DNA from: an uncultured Lentisphaeria bacterium | GTDB lineage: Bacteria > Verrucomicrobiota > Lentisphaeria > Victivallales > Victivallaceae | Direction of reading: 5' to 3' | Assembly (NCBI GenBank): GCA_903821255.1 | Contig: CAIJKT010000738.1 | Span: 1 to 8,869 of the forward strand | Length of the DNA: 8,869 nucleotides | In this document: positions 1 to 7,636 of the stretch, one piece after another | How positions within the stretch are numbered: position 1 is the stretch's first letter | Layout of the letters: the number at the start of each line of letters is the position of its first letter | The notes under the pieces: model-generated | What the model was told of the DNA's origin: nothing | The model's input: only the letters and a program-made list of their open reading frames with translations | Database searches by the model: none | Program-made: the position numbers and the translations under genes

Positions 1-2
1 AG

Positions 3-18
3 CATACCCTCAGGTATG
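3..18. repeat. short perfect inverted repeat, possible hairpin
   Basis: CATACC and GGTATG form a 6-bp stem around a 4-nt loop (CTCA). On the minus strand the hairpin straddles the TGA of the possible 56-codon ORF. It could be part of a terminator for the operon, but the bases that would hold the U-tract lie outside the window. Confidence 0.22.
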
Positions 19-180
19 TAACGAGCCGGCAAACACAAAGGCATCCGGGAGAAGCGCGAAGATGTAAAGGTTATTTTTGTACGGCTCCTTAACTGTATAA
101 ATTTTATATTTCCCAGTTAAAATAGCAGATGAATCAATTTTTCCCAGTTTAAAAAAGCGATTACCATTGCAATTATTCAT
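10..180 (-). CDS. possible small protein, 56 codons, unknown function
   Basis: An open frame starts with ATG 12 nt after the stop of the beta-helix gene upstream and ends at a TGA near the window edge. The product would begin MNNCNGNRFFKLGK and end in LPDAFVFAGSLHT. It has no signal peptide, only a weakly hydrophobic C-terminal stretch (about residues 38-52), and no domain I recognise. There is no good Shine-Dalgarno sequence in front of the ATG, so translation would depend on coupling to the preceding gene. The first half is AT-rich, unlike the genes upstream. It could be a genuine small protein, the remnant of a decayed gene, or a chance open frame. I see no other gene in the first 192 bases. 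Confidence 0.27.
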   Translation of the reverse strand: MNNCNGNRFFKLGKIDSSAILTGKYKIYTVKEPYKNNLYIFALLPDAFVFAGSLHT

Positions 181-192
181 CGTTATGCGCCA

Positions 193-1359
193 TCATTTCA
201 AACCAATTTTATCACCGAAGACGGCGAGAATACTGGCTCGGGATTTTTCGATTTTTCGCTGCAATGCTTCCGGCGATTCCGCGACGCCAACACCATCCGG
301 CAAAGTTCCTTCAATAACATATTGCGCAATCTCCGTCCCTGCCGCCCGTGTTTCGCATTTGAAAAATCCCAGGCGCACACCGGGCCGCCGGTTGAGAAAC
401 AGACAATCGTCCAGCGTCACGCGTCCGTCGCGAAATTCCATAGCGCCGTGAGCATTTCCATTGACGATTACGTTTTTGAGTCCGTTACGGCTGTTAAGCA
501 AATAAATGTCGCGACTGTCGGAACCGGCGATATAAACGTTTTCATGTTCGCATTCCGACTGTTGAATGTGGCAGAATCCGGTGCCGTTGCCGATGCTGAC
601 CATGTTTTTTATCTTGACCTGACAGGTCTCATGAGCACTGACGCCGTCATCGCTGTTTTCCAGTGCAGCGACGTTTTCGAATAAAATATCGCGGCAGTTA
701 TCATGAATGTTATAGCCGTCGTTCCAGAACTGCCGGACGATCAGGTTGCGTACCACTAAATATGCGCATTCTCCTGACATCTTCACGCCGCTCTCAAAGA
801 AAGGCTCCTCGGCCTGGACTTCAGATGACTTCATGCCTGCGGGAATCTTGAAATAAAAGTCATTTTTCCCGGCAATCGTCCATTCGTAATCTTTCAGTTC
901 CTCTATTTTCTTAAGTGCTGCCCCCTTCCATTTGGTATGGCGTCCCATGCGTTCCATTTTGCCGTTGAAACGCATGAAATAGCGGGTGCCGGTCGGTGGA
1001 CTGCTCTGTTGCCGGTGATAAAGCCCGGTTCCGGGACTGACTTCCTGCCAATCCTTCCCGCTGACCGCTCTAGTACCGACCAGGGTATTCATCATGCCGT
1101 CGATAATAACCGGCTTGTCAGGCAATCCCTTTTTATTCTTAATTACCAGCGCTGTCGGGATAGGGTGACTGACAGGAAGGATGAAAATCGTATCGCCGGG
1201 AAGCGATTTTGCCAATGCCGCCGGAAATGTCTTCAACGGTGCAACCCGGTCACCCTGGTTTTCATCCTTGCCGAGATCGACATCGACAAAAATTTCATCC
1301 GCCGTCACTGCCCCCATAAACAAGAAAAGGAAAGTTATCGCAATCAGCTTATTTAACAT
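193..1359 (-). CDS. secreted right-handed parallel beta-helix protein (small, 388 aa)
   Basis: This is an exported protein of the pectate-lyase-like beta-helix type. From the ATG at 1359 the first 20 residues form a typical signal peptide: a Lys at position 4, then a hydrophobic core, ending VTA before DEIF. I chose this start for that reason and because AGGA lies 9 nt upstream. The frame is open back to a TTG at 1458, but that adds 33 Lys-rich hydrophilic residues and puts AAGGAG only 1 nt before the TTG. The mature N-terminus (FVDVDLGKDENQG, then APLKTFPAAL and GDTIFI) is the opening strand pattern common in PVC-group beta-helix proteins. The helix core runs from about residue 196 to 320, with repeated rungs and the motif NSDDGVSAHETC (235-246), which often marks the functional cleft. 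It is the last clear gene of the cluster, 126 nt after the symporter gene, a gap with no evident terminator. Its activity (lyase, epimerase, hydrolase or binding only) is not readable from sequence. Confidence 0.85.
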   Translation of the reverse strand: MLNKLIAITFLFLFMGAVTADEIFVDVDLGKDENQGDRVAPLKTFPAALAKSLPGDTIFILPVSHPIPTALVIKNKKGLPDKPVIIDGMMNTLVGTRAVSGKDWQEVSPGTGLYHRQQSSPPTGTRYFMRFNGKMERMGRHTKWKGAALKKIEELKDYEWTIAGKNDFYFKIPAGMKSSEVQAEEPFFESGVKMSGECAYLVVRNLIVRQFWNDGYNIHDNCRDILFENVAALENSDDGVSAHETCQVKIKNMVSIGNGTGFCHIQQSECEHENVYIAGSDSRDIYLLNSRNGLKNVIVNGNAHGAMEFRDGRVTLDDCLFLNRRPGVRLGFFKCETRAAGTEIAQYVIEGTLPDGVGVAESPEALQRKIEKSRASILAVFGDKIGLK

Positions 1360-1485
1360 ACTGTGTAATCCTGTGTCTAAATTTTTCGTCTTTTTTTGAA
1401 TATTTTTCCGGGAACCAAGATCAAAACCTGACTTTACAGATTGTGTTTGTGTTTTCAAACTCCTTTCAGCGTTATTTACTGCGTT

Positions 1486-3570
1486 TCAATCCAATTTTGA
1501 TGGTTTGCCGGGATATGGCTTCGGTTCTGTCTCATTCTCTTCCTCGGACTCCGCAAAGTCGATGTAGTTATCCGGAAGAACCTGCTCTTTAACCGTACCA
1601 TCATCAAGGTTATCTGATTTATAAGTTTTCAGATTTTTGAACAGTTCGCGCAGATCATGGATTCCGCCATAGACGAACCATATGGTGGTAATAATTCCAA
1701 TGACCAATGGGATAATGATCGCATAGTAATGCCAGTATGCGGCCCACCGGCTTACCGGCCACGGGCTGAATATGTTCCAGACCGTCACGACGATAAAAAC
1801 CACCCACCAGAACATGGTCCAACTGAATACGCTGATTGAAATTGCCTTGTCGCCGGCAGTGAAATTATGGTCGATACCGATGATGGAACCCCAGGACCAG
1901 CGTTTGGCGAATTCGGCTTTTACTTTATCTTCAGCAAGAGCATACTGTCCGCGATGCAGCATTTTCTCCATATTGAAGTTCCTCCGGCACGTCAGCAATG
2001 AAATCAGAATATACAGGAGAATTGAGGTTACCATTGCCCCGAAAAACATATATTGTCCGTTGATTGGAAATTTACGGGGATTATTGGCAATAAGCTGTAT
2101 ATCCGGCAGCAGTTTAATCAGCCAGGGATGCAGGGGCTTCCAGAATTGCTGCAGGATGATGCCGGTTACCGCCAGCCCTGAACCGGCCAGCATAGCCGCC
2201 CAGGCCCCGGCGGCGGTGCCTTTCTTCCAGTACAAACCGCCGGCGATAACTGAACCGGCTCCGCCGACAAAGATAGCCCCGGTCAAAGCAAAGAACATCA
2301 GAATATATTCCGTCTGGCGGAAAAGCAGACTGAAGCAGAACCCGAAGATCGCGACCCCGACAATTGCCGTGCGCAGCAGATTAATGTGCTGCTCCGGCGT
2401 CAGCGGCTTTTTCCTGAGCGGCAGAACAACATCCTGGATGAAGATGCTGCCCCAGGAGTGCAGATATGAACTGTCGCAGGCCAGCAGGCCGAACAGCATG
2501 ATCGAACAGAACATCCCTTTAATCGCCACCGGCAGCATCAGGCTGATGGCTACAGGCATCCGCATCTGGGTCTGAATCTGCGGATCGGAAATCTTATTCA
2601 GGATATCCTGCACATGCGCCGACTGGGCGGCGAAATCCGGATGCTTCAAAAACGTCACGGCACAAATTGCCAGCAGAAAAATAACTAATGTTTTAGTGGA
2701 ATTGCGCCAGGTTCCGAGAATTGCCCCCATCTTGGCTTCATGCGCGTTTTTAGCACAGGAGTTGAATCCGTGGCTCCCCTGCCAGGCCATCACCGCGTAA
2801 ACAGACCCCATCATGCCGATCAGCACATACCAGATGTTGAAATCTTTAGCATTCCCGATATCGAACGGGTTCAGCATGGATTTGCCCGGCGGCGCACTGG
2901 ACATTACAGTCTGGATCTGCGACCAGTCAAACATCAGCAGCAATGCGGTAATGATGACCAGAAACATTACCAGCGCGAGCAAACCTTCAATACAGTCGGT
3001 GATCATCACCGTCAACTGGCCGCCGGTCAGGGACATGGTTAAGGCCAGGGTCAGGTAAATTGCCATAATCACCGCAAAGGTCGGAACCTCAAAACAAAAA
3101 AAATGCAAATTCTGCGGGAAGCCGCAGAAATAGACGAAAAATCTGGAGCTGACTGCCGGGAATATGCCGTAATTGATTATACCGGACAAAAATGCCAGCA
3201 TCCCGGCAAATAAACGGAAATTACGGCTGTACCTGATCTCGAAAAACTGCGCCAGCGTCATTGCTCTGGTTTCGCGGTAGCGATAAATTATATAACCGGA
3301 GAGAGCGATGAACAGCCCCAGCGGAATAGTCATTTTCTGCCACCAGGCAATCGTAAAACCGGCTTCATAAAAAAGTTCGAAGCCGGCGACCATGCTGATT
3401 ATCGCCATGCCGGCCTCGCCCCTGGCATTGCACACCAGATAACGGCCGCCGAGACGACCGCCCGCCATAAATTCCGCCACGCCGGTCACATGCTTTTGCG
3501 TCCTGAACGCAATCACCGCGACTATCACCAGCGGAATCAATACAATCATCCAATCAATCCAGGACATCAT
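1486..3570 (-). CDS. sodium:solute symporter (SSS family), long form with C-terminal extension
   Basis: This is an inner-membrane Na+-coupled importer of the solute:sodium symporter family. The 694-residue product has more than a dozen hydrophobic segments. The N-terminal segment (about 7-22) is followed by FMAGGRLGG (34-42), a typical SSS loop, and by GMAIISMVAGFELFYEAGF (54-72). The segment CDSSYLHSWGSIF (365-377) matches the position of the conserved Ser-Ser/Thr pair that coordinates Na+ in vSGLT and PutP, making S367 and S368 candidate Na2-site ligands. The family is usually about 500-550 residues. Here extra membrane segments at about 507-527, 581-600 and 612-634 enclose a cytoplasmic stretch, and an acidic tail (651-680) follows. 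GGAG lies 9 nt before the first of two tandem ATG codons, and the gap from the oxidoreductase stop is 19 nt, indicating co-transcription. Given its neighbours it probably imports a sugar, uronic acid or related carbohydrate product; the substrate is inferred only from context. Confidence 0.93.
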   Translation of the reverse strand: MMSWIDWMIVLIPLVIVAVIAFRTQKHVTGVAEFMAGGRLGGRYLVCNARGEAGMAIISMVAGFELFYEAGFTIAWWQKMTIPLGLFIALSGYIIYRYRETRAMTLAQFFEIRYSRNFRLFAGMLAFLSGIINYGIFPAVSSRFFVYFCGFPQNLHFFCFEVPTFAVIMAIYLTLALTMSLTGGQLTVMITDCIEGLLALVMFLVIITALLLMFDWSQIQTVMSSAPPGKSMLNPFDIGNAKDFNIWYVLIGMMGSVYAVMAWQGSHGFNSCAKNAHEAKMGAILGTWRNSTKTLVIFLLAICAVTFLKHPDFAAQSAHVQDILNKISDPQIQTQMRMPVAISLMLPVAIKGMFCSIMLFGLLACDSSYLHSWGSIFIQDVVLPLRKKPLTPEQHINLLRTAIVGVAIFGFCFSLLFRQTEYILMFFALTGAIFVGGAGSVIAGGLYWKKGTAAGAWAAMLAGSGLAVTGIILQQFWKPLHPWLIKLLPDIQLIANNPRKFPINGQYMFFGAMVTSILLYILISLLTCRRNFNMEKMLHRGQYALAEDKVKAEFAKRWSWGSIIGIDHNFTAGDKAISISVFSWTMFWWVVFIVVTVWNIFSPWPVSRWAAYWHYYAIIIPLVIGIITTIWFVYGGIHDLRELFKNLKTYKSDNLDDGTVKEQVLPDNYIDFAESEEENETEPKPYPGKPSKLD

Positions 3571-3589
3571 TTTTAATTGCTCCGCAATA

Positions 3590-4876
3590 TCATTTAGTAT
3601 TTATTAACGCGCCGTCTGATAAGATTGTCTCGCGGAGTTTTCGTACATCTACTTTACGGGTTGAACCAGCGGTTACAGCCATTTGCGCCGCAGTTCCGGC
3701 CGCCTGGCCCAGCGCCATGCAAGTGGCATTGATCCGGCTGGAGGAATGCGCAATATGATCAGCCGAGATCGGTCGTCCGATGACATAAAGATTATCAATA
3801 CCCTGAGGGGTGATACAGCGGTATGGAATGCCATACGGACGATCAAAGTAGCGGTCAATTCCCTTATGCACGCCATCCGGCGAATGCACATCGATCCCCC
3901 AGATGCCTTGCGCTATTTCATCGCAAAAATGTCTGCTGGAAACAACATCGTTTTCGGTCAGAATATAATCCCCGATAATACGTCTGGTTTCACGCACCCC
4001 GGCCTGCGGCGCAAACTGGCTGATAAACGCTTTTTCAAACCCGGGTATTTCAGCTCTGAAAAAATCAAGGATGTATTCCGCCTGCTCAATGCCTTCCGTC
4101 CGCACCCGGCTAAGGTCTTCCGCGTCAGTACAGTCACAGTTCAGCACATGAACCATATTCACTGCGATCTCGGTTGATTTTTCACAATTCGGCACAAACT
4201 GAAAAACGGTGTGGCTCATAGGAACCTGCCGTTCTTTTGACTTCCATATCCTGCGCACTTCGAGATAATCCGGCAGTCTGGCAAGATCAATTCCGCCGAC
4301 GATAAAAACCAATGTGGCCGACTGCACTTTCCTGTCCGAATCGCGCCCTTTCATGAATTTACAGCCCAGTTGAGCCGCCAGATCGCCATCGCCGGTGTCA
4401 TCAATAAAAAGTTTTGCGGAAAAAGCCCGAAGGCCGGATTTTGATGCGGTAATGGCATGAGTTGCCTTATTTTTTTGCCGGACGGCGTCAATAACCTGAT
4501 GATAATAGTGAATGTCCACGTCGTGTTCTTTCAGCAGCCTGGAAATATAAGCGGATAATGCAGCCGGAGCGATATTAATATTACTGCCGTTCTGATTAAC
4601 CGCCTTACCCTGTTTCAGAAGATTCATGGACATTTCCAGCGCAAAACCGCCGACCGCCTCCGCGCCCTTCCTGGAAAATCCGGAAATCGAACCGAGCCTG
4701 CCGCTCACTGGAATACCGCCGGGTTCGCCGAAGTATTCCGCCATGCCGACTTTCAAGCCTGATTTTGCCGCAAAAACAGCGGCGGTCACCCCGGCCATGC
4801 CGGCTCCGGCAATGAACACATCATAATTTCTGGCCACCGGTATATTTTTTACATATTTGATCATATTTACTGCCAT
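3590..4876 (-). CDS. FAD-dependent oxidoreductase (FAD_oxidored, PF12831-like)
   Basis: This is a cytoplasmic flavoprotein of 428 residues with no signal peptide. It opens with a Rossmann dinucleotide-binding fold: VFIAGAGMAGVTAAVFAAKSG (GxGxxG at 24-29) with an acidic residue (E47) ending the second strand. Next come a GEPGGIPVSGRLG segment (50-62), the family motif IDDTGDGDLAAQLG (158-171), GVRETRRIIGDY (293-304), and a C-terminal flavin-binding block NLYVIGRPIS through SSRINATCMALGQAAGTAAQ (362-398). These are hallmarks of PF12831, a large and mostly uncharacterised group abundant in Lentisphaerota and Planctomycetes and sometimes loosely annotated as xanthan-lyase-associated. The start is supported by AGGA 6 nt before the ATG; the internal ATG at codon 5 has no such site. 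It lies 39 nt after the beta-helix gene and 19 nt before the symporter, so it probably acts on a low-molecular-weight product of the pathway. The substrate and the direction of the redox reaction are unknown. Confidence 0.92.
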   Translation of the reverse strand: MAVNMIKYVKNIPVARNYDVFIAGAGMAGVTAAVFAAKSGLKVGMAEYFGEPGGIPVSGRLGSISGFSRKGAEAVGGFALEMSMNLLKQGKAVNQNGSNINIAPAALSAYISRLLKEHDVDIHYYHQVIDAVRQKNKATHAITASKSGLRAFSAKLFIDDTGDGDLAAQLGCKFMKGRDSDRKVQSATLVFIVGGIDLARLPDYLEVRRIWKSKERQVPMSHTVFQFVPNCEKSTEIAVNMVHVLNCDCTDAEDLSRVRTEGIEQAEYILDFFRAEIPGFEKAFISQFAPQAGVRETRRIIGDYILTENDVVSSRHFCDEIAQGIWGIDVHSPDGVHKGIDRYFDRPYGIPYRCITPQGIDNLYVIGRPISADHIAHSSSRINATCMALGQAAGTAAQMAVTAGSTRKVDVRKLRETILSDGALINTK

Positions 4877-4915
4877 ACGAAATCCTGGCTATCAGTTAAT
4901 GCTGAATCCAAAATG

Positions 4916-6889
4916 CTATTTTTTGCGTACCAGCAGATTGCCGGGACTGTCGGCAAATACTGGCGCGAGCGGAGCCATAAAGCGGACATGGACATCTTCA
5001 ACCGCATGCCGGAACAGGATACTCCAGATTTCACGGCCCTCTCCGGTGCGGGTGAGACTGAAGATCTGCGGTCCGTCAAAATCCGCTTTCTCCGCCGTGA
5101 CTTTTCCGGATGGATCAAGAATCGCGGTGCTGACAGTCTCGCCCTGTTCGCCGGAAACTTCCACCTTAAATTCCTTGACGCCGGACGGAACCTCGAAATA
5201 AACCCGGGTGTTGCGGGCCGGACGGAAAAAGCTCAGACTGCCGCTTTTTTGGGTTGACCCCATAATCGAACAGCGCAAATTATCAGATGGCGTGAAAATC
5301 ATCACGTGAGCATCAATATCGAAATTAATCCGGCAGATGCCGGTTTCCGGCGCGGTGAAAGTAAAATCTTTCTTTTCGCCGGGGGCGATCCGCCCCAATT
5401 CAACACCGGGCAGGCCGGAGCAGAGCGCTGTTACCGGTACCTCGCCGCGTTTGCTCCGCATATTTTGATAGTTCAGCGAAAACGAAGCCTGCTTTCCTTT
5501 CTCCGCCCATATCAGGAGTGAAAAATCACGGCGCATTCGCAGTGACGGCTGTTGCGGTTGCAGCGGCTGGCCTGACGGCATCAGTACGGCGGGATCGATG
5601 ACGGCGGCATCAGGAAGGATTATGTTTTTATCCCAGCCGGCTTTTTTGACATATTCCTCCACATTGACGGGACGCGAATCTAAGTCAATGATTCCGGTAA
5701 CCGCATCCACGGTAACGCCCGGAGTCCAGTTTTTAAACGCAATCAATTCCCTTCCGGGGATTCCTTTGACAGACACTTTTTCAAATGATACATTGCCGAT
5801 TTTATTACCGGCGGGACGGGTATAAATCAAACTGACCGGAGTAAGTCCCGGCATGGTTCCGGCATTGATCAGGCTGACGTTTTTAAAATTGACCCGATAG
5901 AAACTGACCGGATGGTTATTGATTAAAATGCCGCTGTTGGCGGTATCGCGGATTACCGTATCAATGATATCGACCACTCCGGGATTGGTTCCTTTGCGGT
6001 CGCCGGGAGGCGCACAGGAAATGCCGCGGCTGCCGCGGCTGATGGTGCAGTTCCGGATGATCAGCGACATTGGCGTACTGATTTCGGTGGCAATCAGAAT
6101 TCCCCCGCCGCTGTTGCTGTCAATCGTACAATCATCCATGACGCAGTTTTCGATGATTTGATCGGCCCGGTTAGGTTCGAAATCAATCCCGGCCGCCGGG
6201 GCGGTTCCGCTGGTGTTGTTCAGCATGCAATGCTTAATCAGAAGATTTTTCGCGCTGATTACACTGATCCCCTGACGGTTGTGTTCATCGCAGACCACAT
6301 CTTCGATGACAATGTTTTTACAGTAATTGATCCGTGATTCCGCCAGGACGCCGACATAAATGCCGTCGCCGCCGGATGCTTTCACCGTCAGATTGCTGAT
6401 TTTAACATTTTCGCAGCTCAGCAGATTGATCGTATGACGCCACTCGCCGCGCTTATATCGTGCGGCATCCTGGTAATCCTGCTTATACATTAGCAGAACG
6501 ACCTCGCCTTCGCCGCGAATGACGAGATTCTTTTTACCCGCAGCAGTAAACATGCAGTCGCGCAATCCCTTATATCCGTCTTTCCGCGCCGTTATTTTCA
6601 CTCCTTTGGCGAAAACTATTTCCTGGTTGTCCGTCAGAAATACCGGATCAATGACCCAATCATGACCGACATTATCCACGATCAGCTTCTTTACGCCGGA
6701 GTTGATGGCCGCCTGCAATGCCGTCGTCGCATTTTCTTTATTGAACCCCCACCAACTGGCATTGGCTTCAGTACGCTTCCCGGCCTTTACCTCGGCAATC
6801 TCGCCCGAAAAATCCGCGCCGCAAACCGGCTTGAGAAAAAAACAACTGCCTATTATCATTACGGCTAAAAAATTCGCTTTTACTGTCAT
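4916..6889 (-). CDS. large secreted right-handed parallel beta-helix protein (657 aa), candidate polysaccharide-active enzyme
   Basis: This is an exported protein with a Lys-containing N-terminus, a hydrophobic core (7-19) and a likely signal-peptidase site near VCG-ADF (residues 24-25). Residues about 45-110 (WWGFNKENATTALQAAINSG, then KKLIVDNVGHDWVI) form the N-terminal strand layer seen in pectate-lyase-like helices. Rungs then run from about 118 to 400, each with NLVIRGEG- or NIVIEDV-type strands. Conserved-looking cleft motifs are SGGDGIYVG (172-180), EHNRQGISVIS (202-212), GTAPAAGIDFEPN (228-240) and DSNSGGGILIATE (257-269). A Pro/Gln-rich linker (441-448) leads to about 200 residues of beta-sandwich-like sequence, perhaps one or two accessory domains. 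AAGGA lies 7 nt before the ATG, and the gap from the pseudopilin stop is 23 nt. The fold is well supported. Enzymatic activity on a polysaccharide (lyase, epimerase or glycosidase) is inference from fold and context; I cannot match it to a named CAZy family. Confidence 0.88.
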   Translation of the reverse strand: MTVKANFLAVMIIGSCFFLKPVCGADFSGEIAEVKAGKRTEANASWWGFNKENATTALQAAINSGVKKLIVDNVGHDWVIDPVFLTDNQEIVFAKGVKITARKDGYKGLRDCMFTAAGKKNLVIRGEGEVVLLMYKQDYQDAARYKRGEWRHTINLLSCENVKISNLTVKASGGDGIYVGVLAESRINYCKNIVIEDVVCDEHNRQGISVISAKNLLIKHCMLNNTSGTAPAAGIDFEPNRADQIIENCVMDDCTIDSNSGGGILIATEISTPMSLIIRNCTISRGSRGISCAPPGDRKGTNPGVVDIIDTVIRDTANSGILINNHPVSFYRVNFKNVSLINAGTMPGLTPVSLIYTRPAGNKIGNVSFEKVSVKGIPGRELIAFKNWTPGVTVDAVTGIIDLDSRPVNVEEYVKKAGWDKNIILPDAAVIDPAVLMPSGQPLQPQQPSLRMRRDFSLLIWAEKGKQASFSLNYQNMRSKRGEVPVTALCSGLPGVELGRIAPGEKKDFTFTAPETGICRINFDIDAHVMIFTPSDNLRCSIMGSTQKSGSLSFFRPARNTRVYFEVPSGVKEFKVEVSGEQGETVSTAILDPSGKVTAEKADFDGPQIFSLTRTGEGREIWSILFRHAVEDVHVRFMAPLAPVFADSPGNLLVRKK

Positions 6890-6912
6890 TTGCAGATCCT
6901 TTTTTATTTTAA

Positions 6913-7614
6913 TTATTTACGTCCGCCAGCCCATCCGATACAATAATTACTGCCCATAGTCAGATATGGATTGATGGCGCTGGGAACCTTGATGCCGGTT
7001 ACATGCCCGTCGCCGAACAGCACGTTGACCATGTTATGATGTCGCACACCGTCAACCGCGCCATTATTGGCCGTCCCTGTGCCGTAATATTCAATCACAC
7101 GGTAATTTCCGGTGTCGAACAGACCATTGGCGGATACTGCGTCCATTGTCACATAGACGCTGGACGGCCTGGGCAGCAAACTCGACTTCACTGACCGCTT
7201 GTCTGATTTGTTGACCAGGCTGTCGCCGTTACTGCCGCCGATATAGCGAAAATTATAGCCATAGCCAACCTTGAAATAACCGTTATGCTTAGTGACGCTG
7301 TACTGCGAGTCCTGCGGCGCCACGGCATTCAGACCGGAATCGACGAAAATCTTGATTTTGGCGCCGGCGTTATCGATCAGATAATCAACCCAGGAGGTGG
7401 TTCCTGCCGCATTGGCATACTGCGGATAATAACTTTCATAGGAATCCTGGTAAAACACGAAGAACGTTCCCTGCTGTTTAAGGTTATTAACGCAGGCGAT
7501 CGTCTTGGCTTTGTCTCTTGCTTTATTAAGTGCCGGCAGCAGCATTGATGCCAAAATTGCAATAATGGCGATCACAATGAGGAGTTCGATGAGTGTAAAT
7601 TTGCGCTTCTTCAT
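6913..7614 (-). CDS. type II secretion/type IV pilin-like pseudopilin, H-X9-DG family
   Basis: This 233-residue protein has a class III prepilin signal: a short basic leader (MKKRK), then FTLIELLIVIAIIAILASMLLPAL as the hydrophobic N-terminal helix. Cleavage would fall before F6, with the conserved Glu at +5 (E10). The helix continues into ALNKARDKAKTIACVNNLKQQG, a conserved stretch of this family. Near the C-terminus H192 is followed by exactly nine residues and then D202-G203 (RHHNMVNVLFGDGHV), the H-X9-DG signature of the TIGR04294-type proteins. Such proteins occur in tens of copies in Lentisphaerota and Planctomycetes and are expected at the membrane or periplasm, matured by prepilin peptidase. 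Oddities are Lys instead of Gly at -1 and only two cysteines (C41, C225), without the central Cys-Pro motif many relatives carry. It is preceded by a near-ideal ribosome-binding site and lies 22 nt after the repressor gene, so it is probably the second gene of the operon. Its role there is unknown. Confidence 0.93.
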   Translation of the reverse strand: MKKRKFTLIELLIVIAIIAILASMLLPALNKARDKAKTIACVNNLKQQGTFFVFYQDSYESYYPQYANAAGTTSWVDYLIDNAGAKIKIFVDSGLNAVAPQDSQYSVTKHNGYFKVGYGYNFRYIGGSNGDSLVNKSDKRSVKSSLLPRPSSVYVTMDAVSANGLFDTGNYRVIEYYGTGTANNGAVDGVRHHNMVNVLFGDGHVTGIKVPSAINPYLTMGSNYCIGWAGGRK

Positions 7615-7622
7615 GGTTCAAA

Positions 7623-7630
7623 ACCTCCTT
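7623..7630 (-). promoter_or_regulatory. strong ribosome-binding site of the pseudopilin gene
   Basis: AAGGAGGT, a full match to the anti-Shine-Dalgarno sequence, lies 8 nt before the ATG at 7614. It is the longest such match among the genes here and suggests the pseudopilin is made in greater amounts than its operon partners. Confidence 0.8.
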
Positions 7631-7636
7631 ATGGTT

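Noticed and set aside
109..149. Direct repeat TTTCCCAGTT at 109-118 and 140-149
   Set aside because: Only two 10-bp copies, 31 bp apart in AT-rich sequence; too short and few to be an operator array, att site or CRISPR.
1397..1430. TTGATC-N16-TATTCA as an internal promoter for the last gene
   Set aside because: Both hexamers deviate from consensus and AT-rich gaps produce such matches easily; it was not strong enough to annotate, although the 126-nt gap leaves the possibility open.
1468..1474. AGCGTTA core resembling the operator, in the gap before the last beta-helix gene
   Set aside because: Only the 7-bp core matches and the flanks are not palindromic. Similar TTAACGC cores occur inside coding sequence at about 3604 and 7488, so this is probably chance.
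1772..2575. Long plus-strand open frame (267 codons)
   Set aside because: It lies wholly antisense to the well-supported symporter gene, resembles no family, and is rich in residues expected from reverse-frame reading. The other long plus-strand frames across the window are shadows for the same reason.
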